15,622 nt of DNA from an uncultured Prevotella sp. (GCA_934120735.1 CAKOVA010000048.1:1-15622), one strand, 5' to 3'; positions 1 through 7,250 are shown, numbered from the stretch's first letter. The notes: generated by a model not told the origin, from the sequence alone. Numbers and translations are program-made.

Positions 1-344
1 CCCTCCTCGGCTTCGGCGATGTCTATCAATTTCTTGTAAGCGTAATTGCGAAGACGCTCATATTCAAGAGCTTTCTCTAAATCAGCTATCCGCTTTTCTA
101 AAGCGTCTTGAGCTGTGAATTCTACGTTGGGATGTGCCATTTTGTAAGTGTTGATTATTTCTTCCGGCAAAGATAAGCATTTTGAATCAACAGGCCACTT
201 CTTCATCCACGCCAACAGGAGGCCGTGCGAGAACCCATACTTGCGAGCCACCGATAATTTAGAACCGCCGCCAGAAAAATATTCACTTAACACTTGCAGC
301 TTGAACGCGTCACTAAACTCTCTTCTTTTGCTTGATTTCGTCAT
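1..344 (-). CDS. IS3-family transposase OrfA, N-terminal part (cut by window edge)
   Basis: An open frame on the minus strand starts at ATG 344-342 and stays open to the window edge (114 full codons). The protein begins MTKSSKRREFSDAFKLQVLS, followed by a helix-turn-helix-like stretch (about residues 12-50, with SVARKYGFSHGLLLAWMKKW). A heptad-like coiled-coil segment follows (about 80-100, ALEKRIADLEKALEYERLRN), ending in a YKKLIDIAEAEE stretch. This order (HTH, leucine-zipper-like helix, IDIAE motif) is typical of Bacteroidota IS3-family OrfA, the DNA-binding subunit that pairs with, or is frameshift-fused to, the DDE catalytic OrfB. OrfB would lie left of base 1 and is not visible, so I cannot say whether the element is intact. 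The right end of the IS should lie between about 345 and 402, but no inverted-repeat end could be defined with only one end in view. The family call comes from sequence recognition, not a search. Confidence 0.82.
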   Translation of the reverse strand, partial: MTKSSKRREFSDAFKLQVLSEYFSGGGSKLSVARKYGFSHGLLLAWMKKWPVDSKCLSLPEEIINTYKMAHPNVEFTAQDALEKRIADLEKALEYERLRNYAYKKLIDIAEAEE

Positions 345-402
345 GTCTTTTTACTTTTTTTGAGTTTGATTATGTGTCAAGCTATTTCAGTATAAGACAG
401 CT

Positions 403-498
403 TTTTATTTAACAACGAAAGAAGCGAAATAAACGAATTTTTTCCTTGTGATTTTTATCATCAAATGAAGTGTTTTTTTAACGACGAAAGAAGCGAAA
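403..498 (+). repeat. 19-bp repeat pair, block A
   Basis: Two copies of a 19-bp repeat, consensus AACAACGAAAGAAGCGAAA, lie at 411-429 (exact) and 480-498 (one change, AACGAC). Both follow a T-rich run. Bases 403-456 match 1032-1085 at a constant offset of 629 bp with only a few mismatches, so the surrounding sequence is repeated too, not just the 19-mer. Function unknown. Confidence 0.8.
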
Positions 499-694
499 GA
501 GGTGCTGACATGTTTGTTTTTCAATTGCGATTGATATAATAAGGTACAGGAAAGTTTCCTGACTTCATCGTTTCATCACCAGGTTTGATGTAAACATACT
601 TCGTATCAATAACCTAAGGGCTCACGATGGAAAAATGGTGAAGAAAGGAAATCATCCATAGCACATACAGTTGGAGATTGATATGGGAAAGATA

Positions 695-894
695 CGGGCT
701 GAAAGCCCAAAAGCTCTCAGCCCAGGGCATCCGCCCTGGGTAAGTGTGTGCCAAGATATTCGCCCTGCAAGGGCAAAAGCAAGTACAACATGATGATAAT
801 CAAATGCTTTTGCCCTTACAGGGCGCAGACTCCTTAATATATCCCAATCCCAGGGCGGGTGCCCTGGGCTGAGAGCTTTTGGGCTTTCAGCCCG
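695..894. repeat. Nested REP-like palindromic element
   Basis: The outer arms 695-740 and 849-894 are 46-bp inverted repeats with a single mismatch. Inside them, 762-781 and 805-824 are 20-bp inverted repeats, also with one mismatch. Each arm contains its own small palindromes: GGGCTgaaAGCCC, CCCAGGGCatccGCCCTGGG and GCCCTgcaAGGGC. The element can therefore fold either as one long cruciform or RNA hairpin, or as a row of short hairpins. Similar GGGCTGAAAGCCC/CCAGGGC elements are scattered through many Bacteroidota genomes and resemble REP/BIME repeats, which are mobilised by Y1-type RAYT transposases. No RAYT gene is in this window. Confidence 0.88.
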
Positions 895-1031
895 CGGTGC
901 ACCGTATCGCCCAATCAGACAAGGGCTGGTTAGGTTGTCAATGTGCAACAATCGTTTTGTGAAAAAGTGCCGAAGTTAGAATAAGCGTTGGCAGGTTTTG
1001 TTAACAATGAATGAGATGATGAGCGTTGACG

Positions 1032-1104
1032 TTTTATTCAACAACAAAAGAAGCGAAATAAATGAATTTTTTCCTTTTGTTTTTTAACAACGAAAGAAGC
1101 GAAA
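1032..1104 (+). repeat. 19-bp repeat pair, block B
   Basis: Two further direct copies of the 19-bp repeat lie at 1040-1058 (one change, AACAACAAAAG) and 1086-1104 (exact). The block repeats the layout of block A at 403-498: T-rich lead, copy, a shared ATTTTTTCC tract, T run, second copy. Blocks A and B lie in the same orientation on either side of the nested palindrome. Confidence 0.8.
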
Positions 1105-1157
1105 GGAACGAAAAACGTGTATTCTTTCTTTTTGTTACTTTCGCTTGATTCGTTGTT
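1086..1157. repeat. Hairpin made of inverted 19-bp repeat copies
   Basis: The exact copy at 1086-1104 faces a degenerate inverted copy at 1139-1157 (TTTCGCTTGATTCGTTGTT, two mismatches), leaving a 34-nt loop. It lies about 60 bp before the -7 box of the WG-repeat gene. It could act as a terminator or spacer on an RNA, but there is no gene upstream on this strand for it to terminate. Confidence 0.65.
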
Positions 1158-1219
1158 CGTTTCAAATTGTAATATGGAAAAATGTCTTACTGTTCTTCCG
1201 CTGATTTAAAAAAAATGCT

Positions 1220-1240
1220 TACCTTTGGCCAAAAAGGAGG
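1220..1240 (+). promoter_or_regulatory. Promoter -7 box and ribosome binding site of the WG-repeat gene
   Basis: TACCTTTG at 1220-1227 fits the Bacteroidota -7 pattern TAnnTTTG. No good -33 TTTG is seen 19-20 bp upstream. AAGGAGG at 1234-1240 is a strong Shine-Dalgarno sequence, unusual among these genes, and lies 7 nt before the ATG at 1248. Together they support 1248 over the upstream in-frame ATG at 1182, which lies before the promoter. Confidence 0.6.
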
Positions 1241-1247
1241 ACACGCC

Positions 1248-1937
1248 ATGGAGAAGATCACACAAGACAATTTTGAGGAAAGATATGTAGACCCCATTGA
1301 ACAGCGGCAGATAGACAAGTTTGTCTGTGATGAGATGTCGCGCCAGATACACCGCTACATCAAGGGAATGTCGGGCACAAAAGCCATGATGGAGAAGTTT
1401 GAGGCGCAGTTGTCCACCTTGAGCGTACCGCAGAAGGAGGAGGCCATCGCCCGGTATATCGACCTGAACCGCAAGGTGCTGAGTGGGTTGGACTTGAAAA
1501 TTGTGCTGACACGAGCCATCGCCAACTATTGCGACACGTTCAGTTACATGCTTGAGCTGGTGAACGATAAGCGTAAGTGGGTGTTCTACCTCAACCGCAT
1601 CAAATCGAAGTATATTCAATATCATTCCGTGATTGAGCAGGATGGTAAGTTTGGCCTGTGTGATCATCGCGGCAACATCTTGGTTCACCCCGTGTATGAT
1701 TTCGTTCGAACGTGTTACATTTATGTGGATGACCTGGTGACCATGCCCGTCATCGTGCAGAAGGAAGGTAAGATGGGGTTGATACTTCCCGATGGGAAAG
1801 ACACCATCGTGGCGCCTTTTGAGTATGATGACATCTCGTTGCGCGAGGAATATCCCTACTTTGAGGCTACCCGGGGGGGCGAACAAGGATACATTCACAG
1901 CGACGGACACTTCGTGGTTGCCCCGCATTCACGGTAA
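1248..1937 (+). CDS. WG-repeat protein, function unknown
   Basis: 229-residue protein with no signal peptide and no membrane segment, so probably cytoplasmic. The N-terminal half (residues 1-120) is charged and looks helical, and I do not recognise it. The C-terminal part has three WG-type beta repeats at about 131-152 (GKFGLCDHRGNILVHPVYDFV), 171-195 (GKMGLILPDGK..IVAPFEYDDI) and 208-226 (GEQGYIHSDGHFVVAP). These have the G-K-x-G-hydrophobic, DG/RG and hydrophobic-P-x-Y pattern. WG repeats are common in Bacteroidota, usually in proteins of unknown role and probably as binding scaffolds. The last repeat runs almost to the stop, and three repeats is fewer than many family members carry, so the protein could be shortened, but no frameshift is visible. 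The gene stands alone between repeats, with no operon partner. The start at 1248 is fixed by an AAGGAGG sequence 7 nt upstream; the in-frame ATG at 1182 lies upstream of the promoter box. Base composition is similar to the housekeeping genes. Confidence 0.75.
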   Translation: MEKITQDNFEERYVDPIEQRQIDKFVCDEMSRQIHRYIKGMSGTKAMMEKFEAQLSTLSVPQKEEAIARYIDLNRKVLSGLDLKIVLTRAIANYCDTFSYMLELVNDKRKWVFYLNRIKSKYIQYHSVIEQDGKFGLCDHRGNILVHPVYDFVRTCYIYVDDLVTMPVIVQKEGKMGLILPDGKDTIVAPFEYDDISLREEYPYFEATRGGEQGYIHSDGHFVVAPHSR

Positions 1938-2000
1938 ATTTCCTATTTATCAACAGCACGGCTCTTTCATTTAAAAATGATATATTTTGTTGTTGTGTAC

Positions 2001-2349
2001 AGCGTAGAAGAAATCAACAACGAAAGCAGAAAACACGAAAATTTGTGAGTGATATTAAGAAACCAAAGAACGTAAACGTTCTGACGAAAAGAACGAAAAT
2101 CAATGCGCTGGAGTTTCTCTCCGCTTATTCGTCAAATGGGAGAGGCTGCAACACTGTTTTTCGTTTTTTTAGATAGAACGGGACGTTCTTTCGTGAAATG
2201 TCTTTTGCGGCAATATTCTTTTAGATTCTTTCGCTTCTTTCGTTGTTAAAACAAATCAAATGATTGTTTTGCTAACAAGCAATCTTTTTACATGTAAGAG
2301 CCGTAGGTTGCAACGCTGACTTTTTGTTGTTTCCGTGCTTTTTCTTAAC
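2001..2349 (+). repeat. Tandem repeat unit 1 (about 350 bp, non-coding)
   Basis: First of two adjacent direct copies. It starts AGCGTAGAAGAAATCAACAA and ends in CTTTTTCTTAAC. The core 2027-2256 appears identical to 2380-2609; differences lie in the flanks (a 4-nt indel near 2026, changes around 2257-2306). The core is bounded by AACAACGAAAG (2016-2026) and the inverted 19-mer TTTCGCTTCTTTCGTTGTT (2229-2247). An inner inverted pair (ACGAAAAGAACG near 2083 with CGTTCTTTCGT near 2184) and a small stem (CTCTCC with GGAGAG) suggest a structured or MITE-like element. The indel breaks any shared reading frame, arguing against coding. Confidence 0.88.
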
Positions 2350-2703
2350 AGCGCAGAAGAAATCAACAACGAAATAAAGCAGAAAACACGAAAATTTGTG
2401 AGTGATATTAAGAAACCAAAGAACGTAAACGTTCTGACGAAAAGAACGAAAATCAATGCGCTGGAGTTTCTCTCCGCTTATTCGTCAAATGGGAGAGGCT
2501 GCAACACTGTTTTTCGTTTTTTTAGATAGAACGGGACGTTCTTTCGTGAAATGTCTTTTGCGGCAATATTCTTTTAGATTCTTTCGCTTCTTTCGTTGTT
2601 AAAACAAATTAAGTGATTGTTTTGCCAACAAGCAATCTTTTTTAATTGTAATAGCTATGGGTTGCAACGCTGACTTTTTGTTGTTTCCGTGCTTTTTCTT
2701 AAC
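2350..2703 (+). repeat. Tandem repeat unit 2, abutting the priA promoter
   Basis: Second direct copy, AGCGCAGAAG to CTTTTTCTTAAC, 354 bp. It carries the exact inverted 19-mer at 2582-2600. Its last bases supply the -33 box and the first half of the -7 box of priA. Unit 1 has the same -33 box, but there the -7 reads TAACAGCG, so only unit 2 forms a promoter. Confidence 0.88.
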
Positions 2704-2707
2704 TTTG
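2677..2707 (+). promoter_or_regulatory. priA promoter
   Basis: TTTG (2677-2680), a 19-bp spacer, then TAACTTTG (2700-2707) exactly match the Bacteroidota pattern TTTG-N19-TAnnTTTG. Transcription would begin near 2714, only a few bases before the ATG at 2718, so the mRNA is probably leaderless or nearly so. Confidence 0.7.
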
Positions 2708-2717
2708 TGGCATGCTC

Positions 2718-4988
2718 ATGAAGTATGTAGATGTCATTGTTCCGCTGCCTTTGGAAGGCACGTTCACCTATTCGGTTCCTCACGACTTGGCCGAACGGGT
2801 GCGGTTTGGCGTGCGCGTGGCCGTGACGTTTGGCACCTCAAAGGTGCATACCGCCATTGTGGTGAGGGCGCATCAGGACAAACCCGCCTTCAACGTCAAG
2901 GACATCGTTGACGTGATTGATGACCAGCCCATGCTTCTGGAGCAGCAATACCAGCTGTGGCAGTGGCTGTCGGCGTACTACATGGCTCCGCTCGGCGACG
3001 TGTACAATGCCGCCTTGCCCGCCGGACTGAAGGTGGAGGAGAACTATAAGCCTCGTACGGAGACGTACATCGACCTGTGTGAGCCGCTGCGCAACGAGCA
3101 ATCGCTGAACGTGGCCCTTGACCTATTGAGGCGAGCGCGCAACCAGCAAGAGGCTTTCATGCACTTCTTGCGCATCTCACACTGGGAAACGATAGAAGGA
3201 ACACAGCCTACAGAGCCGGTGGTGGACATCACCCGGGAGGAGTTGATGAACGTGTCGCGCTGTTCGTATGCCGTGATCAAGAGTCTGGTAGAGCGGAAAA
3301 TACTGTTCACCTACGAGCGGGAGGTGGGGCGGCTCAATGACCATGGGGAGGAACATCTCGAAAATGTAAAACGTTTGAATGAGGCTCAGCAAGAAGCGTA
3401 CAACCAAATTGTTTTTCAATTTCTCAAGAAAAACGTGGTTTTGCTGCATGGTGTCACCTCCAGTGGCAAAACCGAAATCTACATACACCTTATTAAAAAG
3501 GCACTCGAGGAGAAGAAGCAGGTGCTGTATCTGTTGCCTGAGATAGCCCTCACGGTGCAAATTACCAGTAGGTTAAGACATGTGTTTGGCAACAAACTGG
3601 GCATCTACCATTCTAAATATAGCGATGCCGAACGAGTTGAAATATGGAAGAAACAGCTTTCGCACCATCCCTACGAGGTGATATTGGGAGCACGCAGTGC
3701 CGTGTTTCTGCCTTTTCAGCGGCTTGGGTTGGTCATCATTGACGAAGAACACGAAACCTCTTTCAAGCAACAAGACCCCTCGCCACGCTATCATGCACGG
3801 TCGGCAGCCATCGTGTTGGCGGGGATGTATGGCGCGAAGACCTTGCTGGGGACGGCCACACCGTCGGTGGAAAGCTATTATAACGCCTGCCAGGGCAAGT
3901 ATGGATTGGTGACCTTGACCTCGCGGTACAAGGACATCCAGCTGCCGGAGATTAGGGTAGTGGACACGAAGGATCTGCAACGGCGCAAGATGATGACGGG
4001 ACCTTTCTCGCCACCGCTCATCGCTGCGGTGAATGAAGCGTTGAAGAGCGGGCAGCAAGTCATTCTCTTTCAGAACCGACGCGGCTTTGCACCGATGATA
4101 GAGTGCCGCACTTGCGGTTGGGTTCCCAAGTGCACCAACTGTGATGTGTCGCTCACCATGCACAAAAGCATGAACTTGTTGACCTGTCATTATTGCGGTT
4201 ATACCTATCGCATACCCACGGTTTGTCCCGCATGTGGCGGCACCGACCTGCGTGGTCGTGGCTTTGGAACGGAGAAAGTGGAGGAGTATGTGGGGCAATT
4301 GTTCCCCGATGCGCGTGTCGCCCGCATGGACTTGGACACCACGCGTACCCGCAATGCCTACGGAAGGATTATCGATGATTTTTCTTCCGGTCGCACCAAT
4401 CTGCTCATCGGTACGCAGATGGTGAGCAAAGGACTTGACTTCGACCGGGTTAGTGTGGTGGGAATACTCAACGCCGACGCCATGCTGAACTATCCAGACT
4501 TCCGTGCTTACGAACACGCCTTCATGATGATGGCGCAGGTAAGCGGTAGGGCTGGGCGCAAAGGGCAGCGGGGAAAAGTGTTCTTACAGACCAAAAACAA
4601 GGAGCTACCCATCATCAGACAGGTGGTGGAGAATGACTATCAGGGATTTTATGAGGCACTATTGGAAGAACGGAGAATGTTTTCTTATCCGCCCTTCCAT
4701 CGGTTGGTATACGTTTTCTTGCGTCACCGACACGATGATGTGGTGGAAACGGCCGGCATTGAGATGGGCAGTAGGCTACGACAAGGTTTGGGTGAGCGTA
4801 TTTTAGGTCCTGACAAACCTTCGATAGCACGCGTGAAAAACCTGCACATCCGCAAGATAGTCATCAAGTTGGAGAACGGCATTGACCAAAAGGCTGTGCG
4901 CCTTTACTTGCGTACCGTGCAGCAACAACTCTTGCAGGACAAGCGCTATGCCGCCCTGCAAGTGTACTATGACGTGGATCCGCTATAG
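2718..4988 (+). CDS. priA: Primosomal protein N' (replication restart helicase PriA)
   Basis: PriA is a 3'-5' superfamily 2 DNA helicase that recognises abandoned forks and D-loops and reloads the replicative helicase. The 756-residue product has the full family layout (numbering from the ATG at 2712): N-terminal DNA-binding region with VDVIVPLPLEGTFTYSVP; Walker A GVTSSGKT (247-254); DEEH box (344-347); TATPS (381-385); eight zinc-binding cysteines in four CxxC pairs (465/468, 474/477, 492/495, 505/508); and the helicase motif GRAGR (612-616). The length is usual for Bacteroidota. The in-frame ATG at 2712 adds only two residues and falls at or before the predicted transcription start, so 2718 (MKYVDVIVPL) is preferred. 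No ribosome binding site is visible. The gene ends 15 bp from the convergent HD-domain gene; a perfect 12-bp palindrome, CCGCTATAGCGG (4980-4991), overlaps its stop codon. Confidence 0.97.
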   Translation: MKYVDVIVPLPLEGTFTYSVPHDLAERVRFGVRVAVTFGTSKVHTAIVVRAHQDKPAFNVKDIVDVIDDQPMLLEQQYQLWQWLSAYYMAPLGDVYNAALPAGLKVEENYKPRTETYIDLCEPLRNEQSLNVALDLLRRARNQQEAFMHFLRISHWETIEGTQPTEPVVDITREELMNVSRCSYAVIKSLVERKILFTYEREVGRLNDHGEEHLENVKRLNEAQQEAYNQIVFQFLKKNVVLLHGVTSSGKTEIYIHLIKKALEEKKQVLYLLPEIALTVQITSRLRHVFGNKLGIYHSKYSDAERVEIWKKQLSHHPYEVILGARSAVFLPFQRLGLVIIDEEHETSFKQQDPSPRYHARSAAIVLAGMYGAKTLLGTATPSVESYYNACQGKYGLVTLTSRYKDIQLPEIRVVDTKDLQRRKMMTGPFSPPLIAAVNEALKSGQQVILFQNRRGFAPMIECRTCGWVPKCTNCDVSLTMHKSMNLLTCHYCGYTYRIPTVCPACGGTDLRGRGFGTEKVEEYVGQLFPDARVARMDLDTTRTRNAYGRIIDDFSSGRTNLLIGTQMVSKGLDFDRVSVVGILNADAMLNYPDFRAYEHAFMMMAQVSGRAGRKGQRGKVFLQTKNKELPIIRQVVENDYQGFYEALLEERRMFSYPPFHRLVYVFLRHRHDDVVETAGIEMGSRLRQGLGERILGPDKPSIARVKNLHIRKIVIKLENGIDQKAVRLYLRTVQQQLLQDKRYAALQVYYDVDPL

Positions 4989-5003
4989 CGGAGGTGCCGT
5001 GAT

Positions 5004-7079
5004 TTAGTCCTCGCGAGATTTCTCTTTCTTCTTTTCTTCTTCCGGATATGATATCCGTGTGTGGTAAATGGCCTTCAGTCGTTCTATCAATACCTGCTTG
5101 GCTTGTAACACATCCCTGAAGGTAATGGGGCAATCGGTGAAGGCACCGCGCTTCACTTGTCCGTCAATGATTTTGTTGGTGAGCTCTGTAATGCTCTCTT
5201 CCGTGTACTCGGGAAGTGAACGGGAGGCAGCCTCAACAGAGTCGGACATCATCAAGATGGCTTGTTCGCGTGTGAAAGGATCGGGTCCCGGATAGGAGAA
5301 GGGTGCAGGATCTACCTCCTCATCGGGATGTTCATTCTTGTATTGTATGTAAAAATAGCTTGCCGTGCTGGTGCCATGATGGGTCAAGATGAAGTCTTTG
5401 ATAAAGGAAGGCAGGTTGTTTTGCTCTGCCAATTTCACGCCATCAGGCACATGACTCACGATGATGCGAGCACTCTCCTTCGGCGATAAGCCATCGTGTG
5501 GGTTGGCTCCCGCTTGATTTTCGGTGAAAAAAGCGGGGTTGTTCATCTTCCCAATGTCATGATACAGAGCGCCAGTACGCACCAGTAGGGCGTTGGCCTC
5601 AATCTTGTTGGCTATCTCAGCGGCGAGGTTGGCCACGGTAATGGAATGCTGAAAGGTACCGGGAGCTATCTCGCTGAGGTCACGAAGGATGCCCCGGTTG
5701 GTGTTGGACAGCTCGAATAGCGTGACATTGGACGTGAAGCCAAACATCTTTTCGATGACATACATCAGCGGATAAGACAGCAACAGCAGTACAGCATTAG
5801 CGGCAAAGTGGTAATACATGTCAATGTCGAGCTTGTCGAGCGAGCTGTTTTGCATGAGTTGTAGTGCGAAATAAACCACCGCATACGACAGTCCTACGAG
5901 GATAGCTGTCTTGAATACCTGCGAGCGTTGTGTGAGTTCGCGTAGGGAATAGATGGCCACCAGGGCCGCAACGATTTGCATAATGATGAATTCGTATTGA
6001 TATTTCACCGCCGCGGCACAAATCAAAATGATGATGCACTGTGTGACGAAAGCCGTTCTTGAATCCATGAACATGCGCACGAAGATGGCTGCGGTGGCCA
6101 ATGGCAAGATGTACACGCTGAACAGGCTGTGCTTCATCATCAGTGAAACAAGGATGGGAAACAGCGCAATGAGAACATAAAGCATCATGATGCTGCGCGG
6201 CTTTCTGAAATAGTCTTTGCGGAAAAGCGACAGATAGGCTGTGAACAGAATGATGAGGATGCTGACATAAAGCAATTGGCCATAGAAAGTGGTCTTGGTT
6301 TCTTGGTCAGAAATGTTTCTGCGCTTCATCTCTCGCTCGTATGAGTTCAATACTCGATAGGTGTATTCGTCAACAATGTCGCCCCGGTCGATAATCTTTT
6401 GTCCGCTGATCATCATGCCGCTGGCTATCGGAATGCTACTCAAAAGGTCGTTGAGCTCGGTTTCACTCCGATCTTTGTCATAAATCAAGTTGGGTTGTAG
6501 GTAGAAGTTGAGGTTGCAACGTTGCAACAATTGGCGATAAGGAGCCAGCTTGTTGTCGGCAAACAGTTGTTCGTAGGCCGACAAGGTAGAGTAAATGCAA
6601 TTGATAGGAGCACTCTGTGCCGCCTTGTCATTCACCACTCTGACCATGTTGGTCGAGTCTTTTGCGAACCGATTATATTCGGGTGTGTTGATAATGCCTG
6701 CCTGATAGAGGCGATGGAAACGATCCAAAAGGATGTGCATGTAGGCCGCTGGCAAGCCTGGCACGCCCAACTTGAAGTCGTTTTTGAACCGTTCTATCTG
6801 CTCTTTCTCAACATTTGCCTTGTAATTGAAGTAGGGTTGGAAATACTGCATCAGCGAGTCTTTCTCCTGTTGGATGGCCTCATCAGTCTTATAGATGGGG
6901 AAATCGAAGGTAGCAATGAATGAATGATACATCCAAGGTTTGTCCACATCGTAATGAAACTGCTGCGACGTGTCGCGTGGAAGGCTCCATACAATGAGCA
7001 CAACGGTGACCACCACGAGCATAATCCTTGTTAATATACTTTGCCAGTTTTGCGTATCTGCTATGTTAAACTTACTCAT
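5004..7079 (-). CDS. PgpH-type 7TM HD-domain protein, probable c-di-AMP phosphodiesterase
   Basis: 691-residue membrane protein. A first membrane segment (about 16-33) is followed by an extracytoplasmic domain (about 40-265) of the 7TMR-HDED type. A block of about seven hydrophobic segments follows (about 266-443), then a cytoplasmic HD domain. The expected metal ligands are all present with PgpH-like spacing: H478, H507-D508 (YHDIGK), H543, H567-H568 and D613. In Listeria PgpH this architecture hydrolyses cyclic di-AMP, a nucleotide linked to osmotic and cell-wall control. That this protein does the same is inferred from family membership and intact ligands. The C-terminus is a highly charged EEEKKKEKSRED tail. 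The gene is divergent from gltX (214 bp between starts) and convergent with priA (15-bp gap). No clear promoter match was found upstream on this strand. Confidence 0.9.
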   Translation of the reverse strand: MSKFNIADTQNWQSILTRIMLVVVTVVLIVWSLPRDTSQQFHYDVDKPWMYHSFIATFDFPIYKTDEAIQQEKDSLMQYFQPYFNYKANVEKEQIERFKNDFKLGVPGLPAAYMHILLDRFHRLYQAGIINTPEYNRFAKDSTNMVRVVNDKAAQSAPINCIYSTLSAYEQLFADNKLAPYRQLLQRCNLNFYLQPNLIYDKDRSETELNDLLSSIPIASGMMISGQKIIDRGDIVDEYTYRVLNSYEREMKRRNISDQETKTTFYGQLLYVSILIILFTAYLSLFRKDYFRKPRSIMMLYVLIALFPILVSLMMKHSLFSVYILPLATAAIFVRMFMDSRTAFVTQCIIILICAAAVKYQYEFIIMQIVAALVAIYSLRELTQRSQVFKTAILVGLSYAVVYFALQLMQNSSLDKLDIDMYYHFAANAVLLLLSYPLMYVIEKMFGFTSNVTLFELSNTNRGILRDLSEIAPGTFQHSITVANLAAEIANKIEANALLVRTGALYHDIGKMNNPAFFTENQAGANPHDGLSPKESARIIVSHVPDGVKLAEQNNLPSFIKDFILTHHGTSTASYFYIQYKNEHPDEEVDPAPFSYPGPDPFTREQAILMMSDSVEAASRSLPEYTEESITELTNKIIDGQVKRGAFTDCPITFRDVLQAKQVLIERLKAIYHTRISYPEEEKKKEKSRED

Positions 7080-7141
7080 TTTGTCAAAAAAAATAGATAT
7101 CTTGTTCTGAAACGTGTTGATGAATGGGCTGCAATCCCTGT

Positions 7142-7168
7142 AAGGCTCGTGTGTGCGTCATGAGCCTT
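7142..7168. other. Hairpin in the divergent intergenic region
   Basis: AAGGCTCGTG (7142-7151) and CATGAGCCTT (7159-7168) form a 10-bp stem with one wobble pair and a 7-nt loop. It lies 63 bp upstream of the HD-domain gene and 126 bp upstream of gltX. It is followed by only a short T run on the plus strand. It might be a 5'-leader structure or operator, or may be incidental. Confidence 0.45.
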
Positions 7169-7250
7169 TTGCCAGTTCATGATACAGGGTCTTTCGGCCT
7201 ACTATCATGCGAAAATACAAAAAAAATACGGCATACTGCAAAAAAATGAC

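Larger units (their letters stand above)
345..1219. other. Gene-poor, repeat-rich interval
   Basis: No credible coding region lies between the transposase start and the promoter of the WG-repeat gene. The interval holds 19-bp repeat copies, a large nested palindrome and a hairpin, each listed separately. A perfect 15-bp palindrome (CAGGAAAGTTTCCTG, 547-561) also occurs. The stretches 499-694 and 895-1031 show nothing else I can interpret. The only sizeable frame (minus strand, 652-951) is a translation of the palindrome and is not a gene. Confidence 0.7.

Noticed and set aside
652..951. 99-codon minus-strand frame across the palindrome
   Set aside because: It is a translation of the nested inverted repeat; such frames are common spurious calls over this repeat family and have no start signal.
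403..1104. CRISPR-like array from the 19-bp repeats
   Set aside because: Spacing is irregular, flanks are themselves repeated, copies occur in both orientations, and there are no cas genes.
1206..1928. 240-codon minus-strand frame opposite the WG-repeat gene
   Set aside because: It is antisense to a gene with clear WG repeats, a ribosome site and a promoter box; composition has no sensible protein pattern.
2335..2529. 64-codon frame in repeat unit 2 (…KPKNVNVLTKRTKIN…)
   Set aside because: The 4-nt indel puts the same region of unit 1 in another frame with a stop, so the frame is not conserved between copies.
3573..4517. 314-codon minus-strand frame inside priA
   Set aside because: Antisense shadow of a gene with complete PriA motifs.
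4980..4991. CCGCTATAGCGG as a bidirectional terminator between priA and the HD-domain gene
   Set aside because: A perfect 12-bp palindrome but with no loop and no T tract, so too weak to call a terminator.
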